A DNA stretch of 64,000 nt from Chryseobacterium oranimense (GCF_900129755.1 NZ_FQWT01000002.1:372001-436000); one strand, 5' to 3'; counted from the stretch's first letter, positions 9,118 through 18,279 are shown. Notes: generated by a model not told the origin, from the letters alone. Numbers and translations: made by a program.

Positions 9118-9148
9118 CAAATTTAGCCAATATTTAAGCGATAATCAA
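9118..9148 (-). promoter_or_regulatory. Promoter of superoxide dismutase
   Basis: On the minus strand TTG (9148-9146), a 20-base spacer and TAAATTTG (9125-9118) match the Bacteroidota consensus closely. The predicted transcript start falls about 15-20 bases before the ATG at 9093, which supports that start codon. Confidence 0.6.
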
Positions 9149-9268
9149 AAACTGGGCATTACTTTAATAAATCTTTAACATTGATATATTGATTTAGAAT
9201 GAATTAATTTTTTTAAAGTAAATAAGTTAAACATTATAATACAGCATGCATTCTAAAACTTGTGATTT

Positions 9269-9442
9269 TTTTAAACGCAAAGTTTCATGTTAATACTGCA
9301 ATATATGTGGATGCAAAGTAAAATCAATCTTCGATTGATTGAATAAGCGCTCGCATTACCAATCGCTTAATCAGCGGCGAAGCCGGCATCTTTGCTCTAC
9401 TTAAAAATAATACGGTTCGGATGTAAAACTCTGCGTTAAAAA
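9269..9442. repeat. MITE-like repeat, family A, copy 1
   Basis: This intergenic stretch of about 174 bp is copied in reverse orientation at 11939-12113. Its ends form imperfect inverted repeats: TTTTAAACGCAAAGTTT on the left and AAAACTCTGCGTTAAAA on the right. Shared interior blocks with the other copy include AATCAATCTTCGATTGATT (itself a palindrome, 9332-9350), GAATAAGCGCTC, AGCCGGCATCTT and CTTAAAAATAATACGGTTCG. No coding frame is apparent. It fills most of the 406-base gap between the superoxide dismutase promoter and the rho terminator. Confidence 0.8.
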
Positions 9443-9471
9443 TCCTTTCGGAATTTAACTTCAATAATTAA

Positions 9472-9504
9472 AAAAGCACGGAAATCAAAGATTTTCGTGC
9501 TTTT
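9472..9504 (-). terminator. Terminator of rho
   Basis: AAAGCACGGAAATC pairs with GATTTTCGTGCTTT around a 3-base loop. On the minus strand it follows the rho stop by about 20 bases and ends in T-rich sequence. One pair is mismatched. Confidence 0.75.
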
Positions 9505-9526
9505 ATTAACAAACAATTAAATTAAT

Positions 9527-11344
9527 CTATTTATTCATAGACATCAGGAATTCTTCATTATTTAAAGTTCCTCTGATGTTTTTATTTACAAATTCCATTG
9601 CTTCCACAGGGTTCATTTCAGAAAGATATTTTCTTAAAATCCACATTCTCTGTGAAGTAACTTCATCTAAAAGAAGATCATCCCTACGCGTACTTGAAGC
9701 TACAAGATCAATGGCAGGATAAATTCTTCTGTTCGCAATTTTTCTGTCAAGCTGAAGTTCCATGTTACCAGTACCCTTGAATTCTTCAAAGATTACTTCA
9801 TCCATTTTGGAACCTGTATCAATTAACGCTGTAGCAATAATAGTTAATGAACCACCTCCTTCAATCTTTCTCGCTGCCCCGAAGAATCTTTTCGGCTTGT
9901 GAAGTGCATTGGCATCCACACCACCCGATAAAACTTTACCGGACGCAGGAGTAACGGTGTTATAAGCTCTGGCTAACCTTGTAATTGAATCCAGTAAAAT
10001 CACCACATCGTGCCCGCATTCAACCATTCTCTGTGCTTTTGCTAAAACCAGGTTCGCAACTTTTACGTGCTTGTCGGCAGCTTCATCAAATGTAGAGGCA
10101 ATGACCTCAGCATTTACGCTTCTTTCCATATCGGTAACCTCTTCAGGACGTTCGTCGATCAGAAGGACCATCATATAAACTTCCGGGTGATTGGCTGCAA
10201 TAGAGTTGGCAATATCTTTAAGGAGCATCGTTTTACCTGTTTTAGGCTGGGCAACGATCATTGCTCTCTGTCCTTTCCCTATTGGTGCGAAAAGATCTAC
10301 AATTCTTGTTGATAAAGTAGATTCATTTCCTGCAAGATTGAATTTTTCTTCAGGGAAAAGAGGTGTTAAATATTCAAATGCAACACGGTCTTTAATGAAG
10401 GCAAGGTCACGTCCGTTTACTTCTGTAGGCTTTAATAATGAGAAATATTTTTCACCTTCTTTCGGAAGTCTTACAATTCCTTTAACGGTATCTCCGGTTT
10501 TCAGTCCAAAGTTTCTGATTTGTGCTGTAGAAACATACACATCGTCAGGAGATGAAATATAGCTGAAATCCGATGAACGAAGAAACCCGTAATTATCCGG
10601 AAGAATTTCTAAAACACCTTCAATACTTACCATTCCATCGAAATTGAACTCTTTTCTGTGTTCCGGATGTTCTTCTGCCTTTTCAGCATGCTGTCTGTGC
10701 TGATTCTGGTTCGGATTCTGGTGTTGATTTTGATTTTGATTCTTATGCTGGTTTCCGCTGTTTTGCGGATTATTGTGTCCTTTCTGTTGGGATCTTGCCT
10801 GAGATTGAGGGATATTAGGCTTTTCTTCTGATGGGGCAGATTCCTGAGGTTCTGCATTTTTAGGAGCTTCTGCTCTTTCCTGGGGAGTTTCTGTATTGCC
10901 TGTATTGGCAGTTACTCTTTTTCTTTTTTTCTTAACCTGTGACGAATTGTTTTCTTCAGGAGCGACAGCTGTTTCAGGCTTAGGCTGTTCTGCTCTTATT
11001 TCTTCAGCTGCCGGTACTTTTTCTTCTGCTTTTTCTACAGTTTTCGGAGTTTCTTCCACTGGAGCTTTTACTTCTGCTTTGGGTTTGGCAGGCTGTCTTT
11101 TAGGCGCTGCTTTTTTTACAGGGGCCTTGGCAGGTTTTTCTGCCGGTTGTTCTTCAGTATTCATACTGGTTTCTGTGGCGTTGAAATAATCTTTTGCAAC
11201 TTTAGGGTTAGAAGCCTGAAAGTCAAGAACGGCAAAGATTTTATCATTTTCATTGCTGTTTCTAGCAACTTTAACGCCTAAATCTTTTAAGATTTTAGTC
11301 AGTTCCGTTACGGATTTTGACCTTAACGTTTCTATGTTAAACAT
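9527..11344 (-). CDS. rho: Transcription termination factor Rho with a long disordered insert
   Basis: A 605-residue protein, well above the roughly 420 residues of the E. coli enzyme. Residues 1-40 form the Rho_N helical domain ([20 protein letters not shown]). About 60-225 is low complexity: first Lys/Pro/Ala/Glu-rich, then an Asn/Gln/His-rich tract near 190-215. The RNA-binding CSD region follows ([20 protein letters not shown]). The hexamer ATPase core has Walker A AQPKTGKT, Walker [16 protein letters not shown], the Q-loop region [10 protein letters not shown] and the R-loop [18 protein letters not shown]. It is a cytoplasmic RNA-dependent helicase that ends transcription. In Bacteroides thetaiotaomicron a comparable Rho insert supports phase separation. 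The gene has its own promoter and terminator. Confidence 0.96.
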   Translation of the reverse strand: MFNIETLRSKSVTELTKILKDLGVKVARNSNENDKIFAVLDFQASNPKVAKDYFNATETSMNTEEQPAEKPAKAPVKKAAPKRQPAKPKAEVKAPVEETPKTVEKAEEKVPAAEEIRAEQPKPETAVAPEENNSSQVKKKRKRVTANTGNTETPQERAEAPKNAEPQESAPSEEKPNIPQSQARSQQKGHNNPQNSGNQHKNQNQNQHQNPNQNQHRQHAEKAEEHPEHRKEFNFDGMVSIEGVLEILPDNYGFLRSSDFSYISSPDDVYVSTAQIRNFGLKTGDTVKGIVRLPKEGEKYFSLLKPTEVNGRDLAFIKDRVAFEYLTPLFPEEKFNLAGNESTLSTRIVDLFAPIGKGQRAMIVAQPKTGKTMLLKDIANSIAANHPEVYMMVLLIDERPEEVTDMERSVNAEVIASTFDEAADKHVKVANLVLAKAQRMVECGHDVVILLDSITRLARAYNTVTPASGKVLSGGVDANALHKPKRFFGAARKIEGGGSLTIIATALIDTGSKMDEVIFEEFKGTGNMELQLDRKIANRRIYPAIDLVASSTRRDDLLLDEVTSQRMWILRKYLSEMNPVEAMEFVNKNIRGTLNNEEFLMSMNK

Positions 11345-11424
11345 ACTTAATGTAAAAATGTAATTAATTGTGAGTAAGAAAAGTAAGTCCGGTGACTTTT
11401 GTTTTCAAGTACATATGTATAATG

Positions 11425-11471
11425 CAAATCTACACTAATTTTTGAATTGTGCAAAATTTATGTTATTTTTG
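11425..11471. promoter_or_regulatory. Overlapping divergent promoters for rho and DUF4293
   Basis: For rho (minus strand), TTG at 11454-11452, a 19-base spacer and TAGATTTG at 11432-11425. For DUF4293 (plus strand), TTTG at 11441-11444, a 19-base spacer and TATTTTTG at 11464-11471. Both match TTG-N19-TAnnTTTG. The two -33 boxes lie within 14 bases of each other, so the two polymerases would compete for this region. Confidence 0.6.
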
Positions 11472-11489
11472 CCCAGTATTTAATAATCA

Positions 11490-11879
11490 ATGTTACAGAG
11501 AATACAGACTATATGGACTCTTTTGGCAGTTTTGGCTGCTGTTTTCCTTTTCATTACAGGACAGGATGTTGATGTTTTTGGCCATATTCCGGTGATCAAT
11601 ATCAGCTGTATTGTGCTTGTTTTGACAGGTGCATTGAGTATTTTCAGTTTTAAAAACAGAAAAAGACAAATTTTGCTGAATACCATCAGCATCATTATAA
11701 ACGCTTTGTTGATTGGCGTATTGGCGTACTGGTTACTAAACTTATCCGGAGGAATCCAGATTCCTGAGAAGGGTATTGAGCCGGTTTTCCCATTAATCGC
11801 GGTAATAAGTCTGCTTATTGCAAACATGTATATCCGCAGAGATGAGAGGCTCGTGAAATCTGTAGACCGACTTCGATAG
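11490..11879 (+). CDS. DUF4293 family membrane protein
   Basis: A 129-residue protein beginning MLQRIQTIWTLLA, the family's typical start. It has four hydrophobic segments (about 7-23, 37-52, 61-80 and 96-113) joined by short loops and ends in a basic RRDERLVKSVDRLR tail on the cytoplasmic side. DUF4293 is a Bacteroidota inner membrane family of unknown role, often next to rho, as here. It has its own promoter shared divergently with rho and a terminator right after it. Confidence 0.8.
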   Translation: MLQRIQTIWTLLAVLAAVFLFITGQDVDVFGHIPVINISCIVLVLTGALSIFSFKNRKRQILLNTISIIINALLIGVLAYWLLNLSGGIQIPEKGIEPVFPLIAVISLLIANMYIRRDERLVKSVDRLR

Positions 11880-11902
11880 CCTTACAACGATTTTTTGAGT
11901 GA

Positions 11903-11931
11903 GAACAGTTCCGAAAGGGACTGTTTTTTTT
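11903..11931 (+). terminator. Terminator after DUF4293
   Basis: AACAGTTCC-GAAA-GGGACTGTT is a 9-bp stem with a GNRA tetraloop and one wobble pair, followed by TTTTTT. It is 24 bases after the stop codon. Confidence 0.8.
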
Positions 11932-11938
11932 ACCTAAG

Positions 11939-12113
11939 TTTTTTTGACACAAAGTTTCATATTCGAACCGTATTATTTTTAAGTGAAGAAGATGCCGGCT
12001 ACACCGTTGATTAAGCAGCAGGTAATAAGAGCGCTTATTCAATCAATCGAAGATTGATTTTCACTATGCATCCTTAATTTTTACATTTTTAAATTAAACT
12101 TTGCGTTTAAAAT
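11939..12113. repeat. MITE-like repeat, family A, copy 2 (inverted)
   Basis: This is the reverse-oriented partner of 9269-9442. Its ends are again inverted repeats (TTTGACACAAAGTTTCAT and AAACTTTGCGTTTAAAA). Internal blocks shared with copy 1 on the opposite strand include CGAACCGTATTATTTTTAAG, AAGATGCCGGCT, GAGCGCTTATTC and AATCAATCGAAGATTGATT. A 75-codon minus-strand frame runs across it but matches no protein pattern. Together with the next repeat it fills the 426-base gap before the M28 peptidase gene. Confidence 0.8.
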
Positions 12114-12114
12114 A

Positions 12115-12218
12115 AACCATTAAGGCTTCTTAAGTTTTTAAGAATATTAAGTTCAGCTTCGCTCAAAAGTAAATGATTTTCTTAATTATACTTAATCCCT
12201 TCAATCTTCTTAATGGTT
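12115..12218. repeat. MITE-like repeat, family B, copy 1
   Basis: A 104-bp AT-rich element bounded by AACCATTAAG on the left and TCTTAATGGTT on the right, which are inverted copies of each other. The interior has repeated CTTAA/TTAAG words but no coding potential. It directly abuts the family A repeat, with one base between them. A related element with the same ends lies at 63694-63806. The remaining 12219-12305 is an AT-rich leader with no clear promoter. Confidence 0.65.
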
Positions 12219-12305
12219 CAAATATATGCTCGCCAAATAATTTTATATCATTTTATGCAACTTTTACGTTAAAAGTACGACTGATTTTATAAATTATATC
12301 CAAAA

Positions 12306-13226
12306 ATGAAAAAACTAACCTATCTGGCCCTGTCATTCTGCTCAGTATTTACGTTTGCACAGGAAGTTTCAAAAGAAAGAGTAACCACCATACTTTCAAC
12401 ACTGGCTTCAGACGAAATGAAAGGCCGCGAAATCGGGACTCCTGAAAATGATAAGGCAGCAGAATATATTGCCAAACTTTTTAAAGAGAACAATCTGGAG
12501 TACTGCACCGGGAACTCTTACCTGATCCCTTTTGAGTATAAAGGAAAGAAGGCTTATAATGTATGCGGAATTAAAAAAGGAAAAACGGATAAATATTTAG
12601 GGTTCTCAGGACACTTTGACCATATCGGGACAAGTGATAAAACCGGAGATAATATATACAACGGTGCGGATGATGATGCCAGCGGAATTACTACTTTAGC
12701 AGGAATTGCGGATTATTTTAAAAATAAAAACCCGGAATTTTCAATGGTGTTCATGGCCTTCAACGGTGAAGAAAAAGGAATGCTGGGATCAAGAGCGATT
12801 TCTACAGATCCCGCTTTGGATAAGATATACAATAATATGACTGCTCTTTTCAATTTTGAAATGGTAGCCACGGAATCCCAGTTCGGAAAAAATGCTCTTT
12901 TTATGACAGGTGACGAGTTTTCCGATTTCGATGAACTGTTTAACAAGTATGCCGCAAACGGATTAAAAATCAATCCGGATCCATATGCTGCCCAAAAATT
13001 ATTTTACAGATCGGATAATGTAAGTTTTGTAAAGAAAAAGATCATAGCTCACTCATTCTCTACGGTTGATATGACGAAAGCTTCCCATTACCATAATGAA
13101 AGTGATGATGTGAAAGTGGTAGATTTTGATAATTTAACCACGATTATAAACAATGTAGGAAAAACTTTAGAAAAACTGACTCCCCAGAATTTTGCTCCGA
13201 AGTATAATGACAAAGTGAAATTTTAA
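12306..13226 (+). CDS. Exported M28 family zinc aminopeptidase
   Basis: A 306-residue protein with a signal peptide (MKKLTYLALSFCSVFTFAQ). The M28 di-zinc site is complete: GHFDHIG (first His), NGADDDASG (bridging Asp), NGEEKGMLGS (catalytic Glu and zinc Glu), a later SDNVSF Asp, and HYHNESDD near residue 260 with the last His. The family removes N-terminal residues from peptides. Export to the periplasm or beyond is expected, and there is no type IX sorting tail. It is a single-gene unit ended by a good terminator. Confidence 0.88.
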   Translation: MKKLTYLALSFCSVFTFAQEVSKERVTTILSTLASDEMKGREIGTPENDKAAEYIAKLFKENNLEYCTGNSYLIPFEYKGKKAYNVCGIKKGKTDKYLGFSGHFDHIGTSDKTGDNIYNGADDDASGITTLAGIADYFKNKNPEFSMVFMAFNGEEKGMLGSRAISTDPALDKIYNNMTALFNFEMVATESQFGKNALFMTGDEFSDFDELFNKYAANGLKINPDPYAAQKLFYRSDNVSFVKKKIIAHSFSTVDMTKASHYHNESDDVKVVDFDNLTTIINNVGKTLEKLTPQNFAPKYNDKVKF

Positions 13227-13242
13227 ACAACAGATAACCAAC

Positions 13243-13270
13243 ACAAGACCGCCGGAATGGCGGTTTTGTC
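13243..13270 (+). terminator. Terminator after the M28 peptidase
   Basis: CAAGACCGCC and GGCGGTTTTG form a 10-bp stem with one wobble around a 5-base loop. It lies 17 bases after the stop, and the 3' arm itself supplies the U-rich part. Confidence 0.65.
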
Positions 13271-13417
13271 GTATTCCATATGGTATCTATCACGAAAAAT
13301 TAAACAACCGTTTGTAACAAAATACAATTGACAGAAACATATTAATTAAAGTAAAACAGGATTAAGAACGTCATTTCCTTTAATTTTACGTAATTTTGCT
13401 ATCCAATTTTTCATTGA

Positions 13418-15250
13418 ATGAAACCATTACAAAGAATACTTTATTTCGCGAAACCGCATCAAAAATACCTTTTCGGAAGTATGTTTTTCAATATCCTGTA
13501 CTCTTTACTGAATATCCTGTCGGTGGGAACCATGCTTCCTATTCTGGGACTGATGTTCGGTACAATTGAAAAACAGTCAAAAGAACCGGTATGGAGCGGA
13601 GCTTTCGGAGATTATTTCAATTATATTAAAGACAAGGCCTATTATTTTGTACAGGTCCAGATTGATCAGCATGGCGCTGTTTATGTACTTGCTGTTCTTT
13701 GTGCGATTACCGGGGTTTCTTTTTTATTAAGAAATATTTTCAGGTATATAGGAGCTTTCCTTCTGGTAAATTACCGTGTGGGGATTACCCGCGACCTTCG
13801 TACTGCGATGTATAATAAATTCCTGCAGCTTCCTGTTTCATTCTTTACGGAACAGAGAAAGGGAGATATGATGTCCAGGATCTCCAATGATATCGGAGGT
13901 GTGGAAGGTGGAATTATGGGAGTACTGGTAGATATCATCAACGCTCCGTTCATGATTATCTCGTCATTGATTGCCTTATTTTTACTGTCTCCTCAGCTGA
14001 CGCTGTTTTCACTGGTGGTTTTTCCGGTTATGGGACTGCTGATCTCCTGGACGGGGAAAAGCTTAAAAAAGCAGGCTCATTTTGCCCAGGCTGAACTGGG
14101 AAACCTTTTTTCACTGGTAGACGAAACTTTAAAATCTTCCAAAGTAATCAAGATCTTCAATGCAGATAAGATTCTTAAAAACAGGTTCAACGAAACAACA
14201 ACCAACTGGCAGAATTTCGCCATAGATATGAGCCGAAGAAGGGAACTTGCCTCTCCTATGAGCGAATTCCTAGGTTCTATTACCATACTTATCATTACCT
14301 GGTATGCAGGAACTCAGATTTTAGAGGAGCAAACTATGAAACCTCAGGCTTTCCTGGTTTTCATCGGAATGTTCTTCCAGATCCTGGATCCTGCTAAAAA
14401 ACTTTCCAGTGCAATCTCTTCCATTCAGGGAGGAATGGCCAGTCTGGAAAGAGTGGCTGAAGTCCTTGATTATGATTTAAAAGTGGAGGAAATTGCAGAA
14501 CCGATTTCTATTTCTACACTGAACAATCAGATTGAATTTAAAAACATTGGATTCTATTATGATAAGGACAATGTAATTCTTAAAAATTTCTCACTGATCA
14601 TTCCTAAAGGAAAAACCATAGCTCTTGTAGGGCAAAGTGGAAGCGGAAAAACGACAATCGCCAATCTTCTTGCACGATTCTATGATGTCAATGAGGGGGA
14701 AATTTTAATTGACGGAATCGATATCAAGCATTTAAAATTAAAGGAATACCGCCAGCTTTTGGGAATGGTAACCCAGGAATCCGTATTATTCAACGATTCG
14801 GTTTACAACAATATTCTGATGGGTAAACCTGATGCTACAAGGGAAGAAGTAATTGAAGCAGCAAAAATTGCCAATGCAGATACTTTCATTACCAATCTTC
14901 CTGAAGGGTATAATTCCAACATCGGCGATGATGGAAATAAGCTTTCCGGAGGTCAGAAACAAAGGGTTTCTATTGCCAGAGCAGTATTGAAAAACCCACC
15001 TGTGATGATTCTGGATGAAGCTACTTCTGCCCTGGATACGGAATCTGAAAGATTTGTTCAGGATGCCCTGGATAAAATGATGGAAAACAGAACATCCCTT
15101 GTCATTGCGCACAGACTTTCAACTATTCAGAAGGCAGACTGGATCGTAGTGATGGAGAAAGGAATTGTAGTAGAACAGGGAACACACCATGACCTTATTG
15201 CCAAGAAAGGCATGTATCATAAGCTGGTGGAACTTCAAAATTTCGACTAA
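13418..15250 (+). CDS. ABC exporter, fused membrane and ATPase domains (MsbA-like)
   Basis: A 610-residue half transporter. Residues 1-330 hold six membrane segments of an ABC type-1 exporter domain, and about 370-610 form the nucleotide-binding domain. ATPase motifs are complete: Walker A GQSGSGKT, Q-loop MVTQES, signature LSGGQKQR, Walker B VMILDEATSALD and H-loop IAHRLST. This architecture is shared by MsbA-type lipid flippases and drug exporters and works as a homodimer in the inner membrane. Lipid A or drug export cannot be told apart from sequence alone. A TAATTTTG box at 13391-13398 is a possible -7 element. Confidence 0.9.
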   Translation: MKPLQRILYFAKPHQKYLFGSMFFNILYSLLNILSVGTMLPILGLMFGTIEKQSKEPVWSGAFGDYFNYIKDKAYYFVQVQIDQHGAVYVLAVLCAITGVSFLLRNIFRYIGAFLLVNYRVGITRDLRTAMYNKFLQLPVSFFTEQRKGDMMSRISNDIGGVEGGIMGVLVDIINAPFMIISSLIALFLLSPQLTLFSLVVFPVMGLLISWTGKSLKKQAHFAQAELGNLFSLVDETLKSSKVIKIFNADKILKNRFNETTTNWQNFAIDMSRRRELASPMSEFLGSITILIITWYAGTQILEEQTMKPQAFLVFIGMFFQILDPAKKLSSAISSIQGGMASLERVAEVLDYDLKVEEIAEPISISTLNNQIEFKNIGFYYDKDNVILKNFSLIIPKGKTIALVGQSGSGKTTIANLLARFYDVNEGEILIDGIDIKHLKLKEYRQLLGMVTQESVLFNDSVYNNILMGKPDATREEVIEAAKIANADTFITNLPEGYNSNIGDDGNKLSGGQKQRVSIARAVLKNPPVMILDEATSALDTESERFVQDALDKMMENRTSLVIAHRLSTIQKADWIVVMEKGIVVEQGTHHDLIAKKGMYHKLVELQNFD

Positions 15251-15277
15251 TCGTTTACTGAATTCAATTTCACTTAA

Positions 15278-15622
15278 ATGAACCCTATACAAGAGTACTT
15301 CTACAGAATCGATGAGCCTGAAAGAAGTACTCTCTTGTTTTTAAGGAAAATGATCCTGGAATCTGATCCGGATCATATTACAGAAACTTTCAGCTTTGGG
15401 CTGCCTTTTTTCAAGTATAAAAAGAAAATGCTGTGTTATCTCTATTACAGCAAAAAGTATAAGCGGCATTATATAAGTTTTTATCACGGGGACAGGATTC
15501 ATTACCCTGAGCTTATCCAGGACGGCAGAAAGAAGTTCAAGATCCTTTTAATTGATATGGATAAAGACTTACCCGTTTCTTTCATTATGAACATCATTGA
15601 TGATATAAAACAGTACATCTAG
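15278..15622 (+). CDS. DUF1801 (YdhG-like) family protein
   Basis: A 114-residue protein with the DUF1801 pattern: an N-terminal helical part (EPERSTLLFLRKMILE), then ITETFSFGLPFFKYKKKMLCYLYYSKK and YISFYHGDRI. Members are small cytoplasmic proteins of the YdhG/YjbR-like fold with no established function. The gene starts 27 bases after the ABC transporter and probably shares its transcript. Its stop overlaps the stop of the converging gene by 4 bases, and no terminator separates them. Confidence 0.7.
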   Translation: MNPIQEYFYRIDEPERSTLLFLRKMILESDPDHITETFSFGLPFFKYKKKMLCYLYYSKKYKRHYISFYHGDRIHYPELIQDGRKKFKILLIDMDKDLPVSFIMNIIDDIKQYI

Positions 15623-16389
15623 CCCTGTTTTCCGAATCGTTTTTCCTGGATATGGTCATATATTTTTACATAATCCGGGTTTTCAGTTTTCATTATTTTG
15701 TCCCAAAATCTGAAATACAACCCGTAATTTCCTTTAAATTTATTGTGATGCATATTATGATAGACGGATGTATTGATAATGTTGAAAAGAAAAGAAGCCC
15801 TCAGCCATTTCGGGGCAATTTCATATCCTAAATGCCCATAAATATTGATTGCCAGAGAGCTTATAATAAATATATAAATACTAATGGGGTGCAGAGGAAT
15901 TATAAATAGCAAAATAGGAACAATCAAGCCTTCACCAACAGCTTCAGCGATATGAAATGAATAAGCAGCAAACGGGCTGGGGTTGGTAGATTTGTGATGA
16001 ATAAGATGCACGTATTTAAAGATCTTTTTGTGATGTAAAAGCCTGTGCAACCAGTAAAAATAGGTGTCGTGGATAAACAATCCCAAAAAGATGCTTGCGA
16101 TCAGCCAATATATCGAGTATTCGTCAATATTTCTGTAGAGTTTGGTGTATTGATTCAGAGAAGTGCCGGTTACCAGTAAAATTAAAAACGTCATCACGAG
16201 AGATGAGATCACGGAATGAAAAATCTCTCTTATAATATCTCTCTTTTTGATTTCTTTCTGCTGGATTTTAGCATTATACAGTATTTTTCTAAACATGATA
16301 TAACATATCCAGTAATATAATCCTGCCAGGAAAAAATAATACAGAAGCCCTGTAGAGGTCAGGTCAAAAAAATCTTTTATGTATTTCAT
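15619..16389 (-). CDS. Sterol desaturase/fatty acid hydroxylase superfamily membrane protein
   Basis: The open frame extends to 16434, but a strong hairpin terminator covers 16412-16442, so the ATG at 16389 (MKYIKDFFDL) is the likely start. This gives about 256 residues. Hydrophobic segments alternate with the di-iron histidine boxes: HDTYFYWLHRLLHH, HLIHH and a C-terminal SVYHNMHHNKF. The family oxidises or hydroxylates lipid chains or polar lipids using oxygen at a di-iron centre in the membrane. In Bacteroidota it could act on fatty acids, sphingolipids or carotenoids; the substrate is not decidable here. Confidence 0.82.
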   Translation of the reverse strand: MKYIKDFFDLTSTGLLYYFFLAGLYYWICYIMFRKILYNAKIQQKEIKKRDIIREIFHSVISSLVMTFLILLVTGTSLNQYTKLYRNIDEYSIYWLIASIFLGLFIHDTYFYWLHRLLHHKKIFKYVHLIHHKSTNPSPFAAYSFHIAEAVGEGLIVPILLFIIPLHPISIYIFIISSLAINIYGHLGYEIAPKWLRASFLFNIINTSVYHNMHHNKFKGNYGLYFRFWDKIMKTENPDYVKIYDHIQEKRFGKQG

Positions 16390-16411
16390 GGTTTCTATAT
16401 TAAAAATCGTA

Positions 16412-16442
16412 AAACACCAATGCTGCCATAACATTGGTGTTT
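16412..16442. terminator. Terminator between the secreted repeat protein and the desaturase-like gene
   Basis: AAACACCAATG and CATTGGTGTTT form a perfect 11-bp stem around a 9-base loop. On the minus strand it is 44 bases past the stop of the gene ending at 16486 and is followed by TTACGATTTTT. Confidence 0.75.
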
Positions 16443-16485
16443 ATCTTTTGTTTTTTATATGGAGAAGCTATCCGGAAACCGCTGT

Positions 16486-18279
16486 CTATTGCGTATTGAT
16501 CCCGTTAGTTTCTGCCTGCTTGATAGCCCACGCCAGCATATTTGCAAACAATATTGAATTTTGCACCTGCATGCTTCCTGCCGCATAACCGTTACCGGCA
16601 GAACCATATACCGTTTTCTGTACCGGGAAATATCCTCCTGAGCTTGGGGCAACAAACGGCTCTATGGTATTACTTAGATATTGATTCCCATTTGCATTTT
16701 CGTTACTTAGAAATCCACCGTCTCCGAACCAGATGAAATTTAATGATGTATGTCTTAATCCTGAAATCCCGGTTCTTGAAGTCACATCATTTATAGGCTG
16801 GGCATAGCTGTATGGAATAAAACCACTTGTTAAACCTGATATGTTTATCGTTGTGGAAGCATCTTCACCCCAGTTTTTACCTCTTACATCACCAAAAGGT
16901 CCGTTCAGGATTGGATCATTTGTATTTACAAGTGTATACACCGAACCTGCACCGCTTCCGTTGCCAGCAGAGATTGTCGGGTCTGAGAAGATTGCCCGCA
17001 TCATGTTTCGGGAAGAAGGTGAGTCATCTTCAAATGCAATTACCACTCCTTTATTGTTCAGATAATTTGCAATATATCCGGCAGCAGTCGCATCAGGGGT
17101 GTATGGATAACCTATAATTACAATATCCGGTTTAGCGTTTAATGAGGTTAATAACGTAGCATTACTCGGATTGGATCCTAATGAAGTATGGGTATATCCT
17201 CCGGATTTTACAATACTGGACACTGTCGTTCCGAAGTTGGTAGGAGAATCCATCAGGCTTCTGGAAGGCCCTGTATAAGCACTATATCCGTAAGCTGTTT
17301 CAGCACCGATATGCAGAACTTTTTTTACAGGAATTGTCATTACTACCGTTACATTACATGTTGTTGCGCCGTCTGCACTATTGGAGGTAATGGTCATTAC
17401 TTTATCTGCGGTAGAAGTCGGAGTTCCTGTACCTGATAAAGTTACATTCTGGTTACCTGTAGCAGTAAAGGTTCCTGATCCACTGAAAGAAATACCATCT
17501 ATCGTATTTGTTGTGATGGAATAACTTCCTAAGGCAGATACCACGACCGGCAGAGTAATGGTATTACTGGCCGTTAAGGCTGTTCCTTTAGTATATACCC
17601 CGTTTACAGTAGCACTTCCACAAGATATTGAATACGTTCCTGCAGAGCTTAAAACATTTACAGTAACAGGAGGTGTACAGGTAACATCTACCCCGTTTGC
17701 AGAAAGCCCTACTGTATTTACCTGTACTGCTGCGGGTGTACCTTGTCCGGGAACCTGGACAGTTTGTATACCTGTGTTCAGGAAAACTCCTGTCCCGTAA
17801 AAATTATAGCCGTTGGTGGTTGTACCGGTAATTGTATAATTTCCGATTTTAGTTACGTTAACAGATATACTCAGATAATTGGAAGCTGTTAATTCTTTGC
17901 CCTGAATATAGGTTCCCATTGCCTTGGAATTCGAGCAGTCTATGGTAAAAACCGATTTCCCGATTTGTCCGCAGACACTTTTCCACTCACTGTCTGCAAG
18001 GCTCCAGTAATTGTAGCAGTCTTCACTGGTATTGAAAATGGTAAGGCCATCATCCTTTGCAGGGTTTATAACAATGGCATCTCTTTGACTTTCTGTGAGA
18101 CGGGGAATCAGAATTCCTTTGTTGTTATTGCCCGATATTACATCCAGCACACTGTTGGCGTTGGGAGAAGTAGTATTAATGCCGACTGCTCCATTGGTAG
18201 TTTGTGAGTAAAACTTTCCAAAAACCAGAAACAAACCCAGAAGTATGATTCTGATTTGAATTGTAGATTTTGTCATCAT
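16486..18279 (-). CDS. Large secreted protein with repeat domains and a C-terminal alpha/beta domain
   Basis: A 597-residue protein that I do not recognise as a whole. A signal peptide (about 1-26, ending FGKFYSQ) is followed by a head like many Bacteroidota surface proteins: GAVGINTTSPNANSVLDV and KGILIPRLTESQRDAI. Residues about 108-205 and 210-312 are two copies of a beta-rich repeat, each with Cys, a GxYxxGxxLTASN motif, SYTITG-like strands and GxGTP. The last part (about 318-597, starting KKVLHIGAE) resembles a Rossmann or glutamine-amidotransferase-like fold with PDIVIIGYPY and GVVIAFEDD. No type IX tail is evident. It follows a promoter carrying the 25-bp shared element, and a regulator gene lies upstream. 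Confidence 0.6.
   Translation of the reverse strand: MMTKSTIQIRIILLGLFLVFGKFYSQTTNGAVGINTTSPNANSVLDVISGNNNKGILIPRLTESQRDAIVINPAKDDGLTIFNTSEDCYNYWSLADSEWKSVCGQIGKSVFTIDCSNSKAMGTYIQGKELTASNYLSISVNVTKIGNYTITGTTTNGYNFYGTGVFLNTGIQTVQVPGQGTPAAVQVNTVGLSANGVDVTCTPPVTVNVLSSAGTYSISCGSATVNGVYTKGTALTASNTITLPVVVSALGSYSITTNTIDGISFSGSGTFTATGNQNVTLSGTGTPTSTADKVMTITSNSADGATTCNVTVVMTIPVKKVLHIGAETAYGYSAYTGPSRSLMDSPTNFGTTVSSIVKSGGYTHTSLGSNPSNATLLTSLNAKPDIVIIGYPYTPDATAAGYIANYLNNKGVVIAFEDDSPSSRNMMRAIFSDPTISAGNGSGAGSVYTLVNTNDPILNGPFGDVRGKNWGEDASTTINISGLTSGFIPYSYAQPINDVTSRTGISGLRHTSLNFIWFGDGGFLSNENANGNQYLSNTIEPFVAPSSGGYFPVQKTVYGSAGNGYAAGSMQVQNSILFANMLAWAIKQAETNGINTQ

Noticed and set aside
10896-11189. 97-codon frame opposite the Rho insert
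   Set aside because: Its Ser/Ala/Gly-rich translation is the mirror of the low-complexity Lys/Pro/Ala insert on the coding strand.
11815-12042. 75-codon minus-strand frame across the end of DUF4293 and repeat A copy 2
   Set aside because: It crosses a terminator and a dispersed repeat, and the protein has no recognisable composition or signal.
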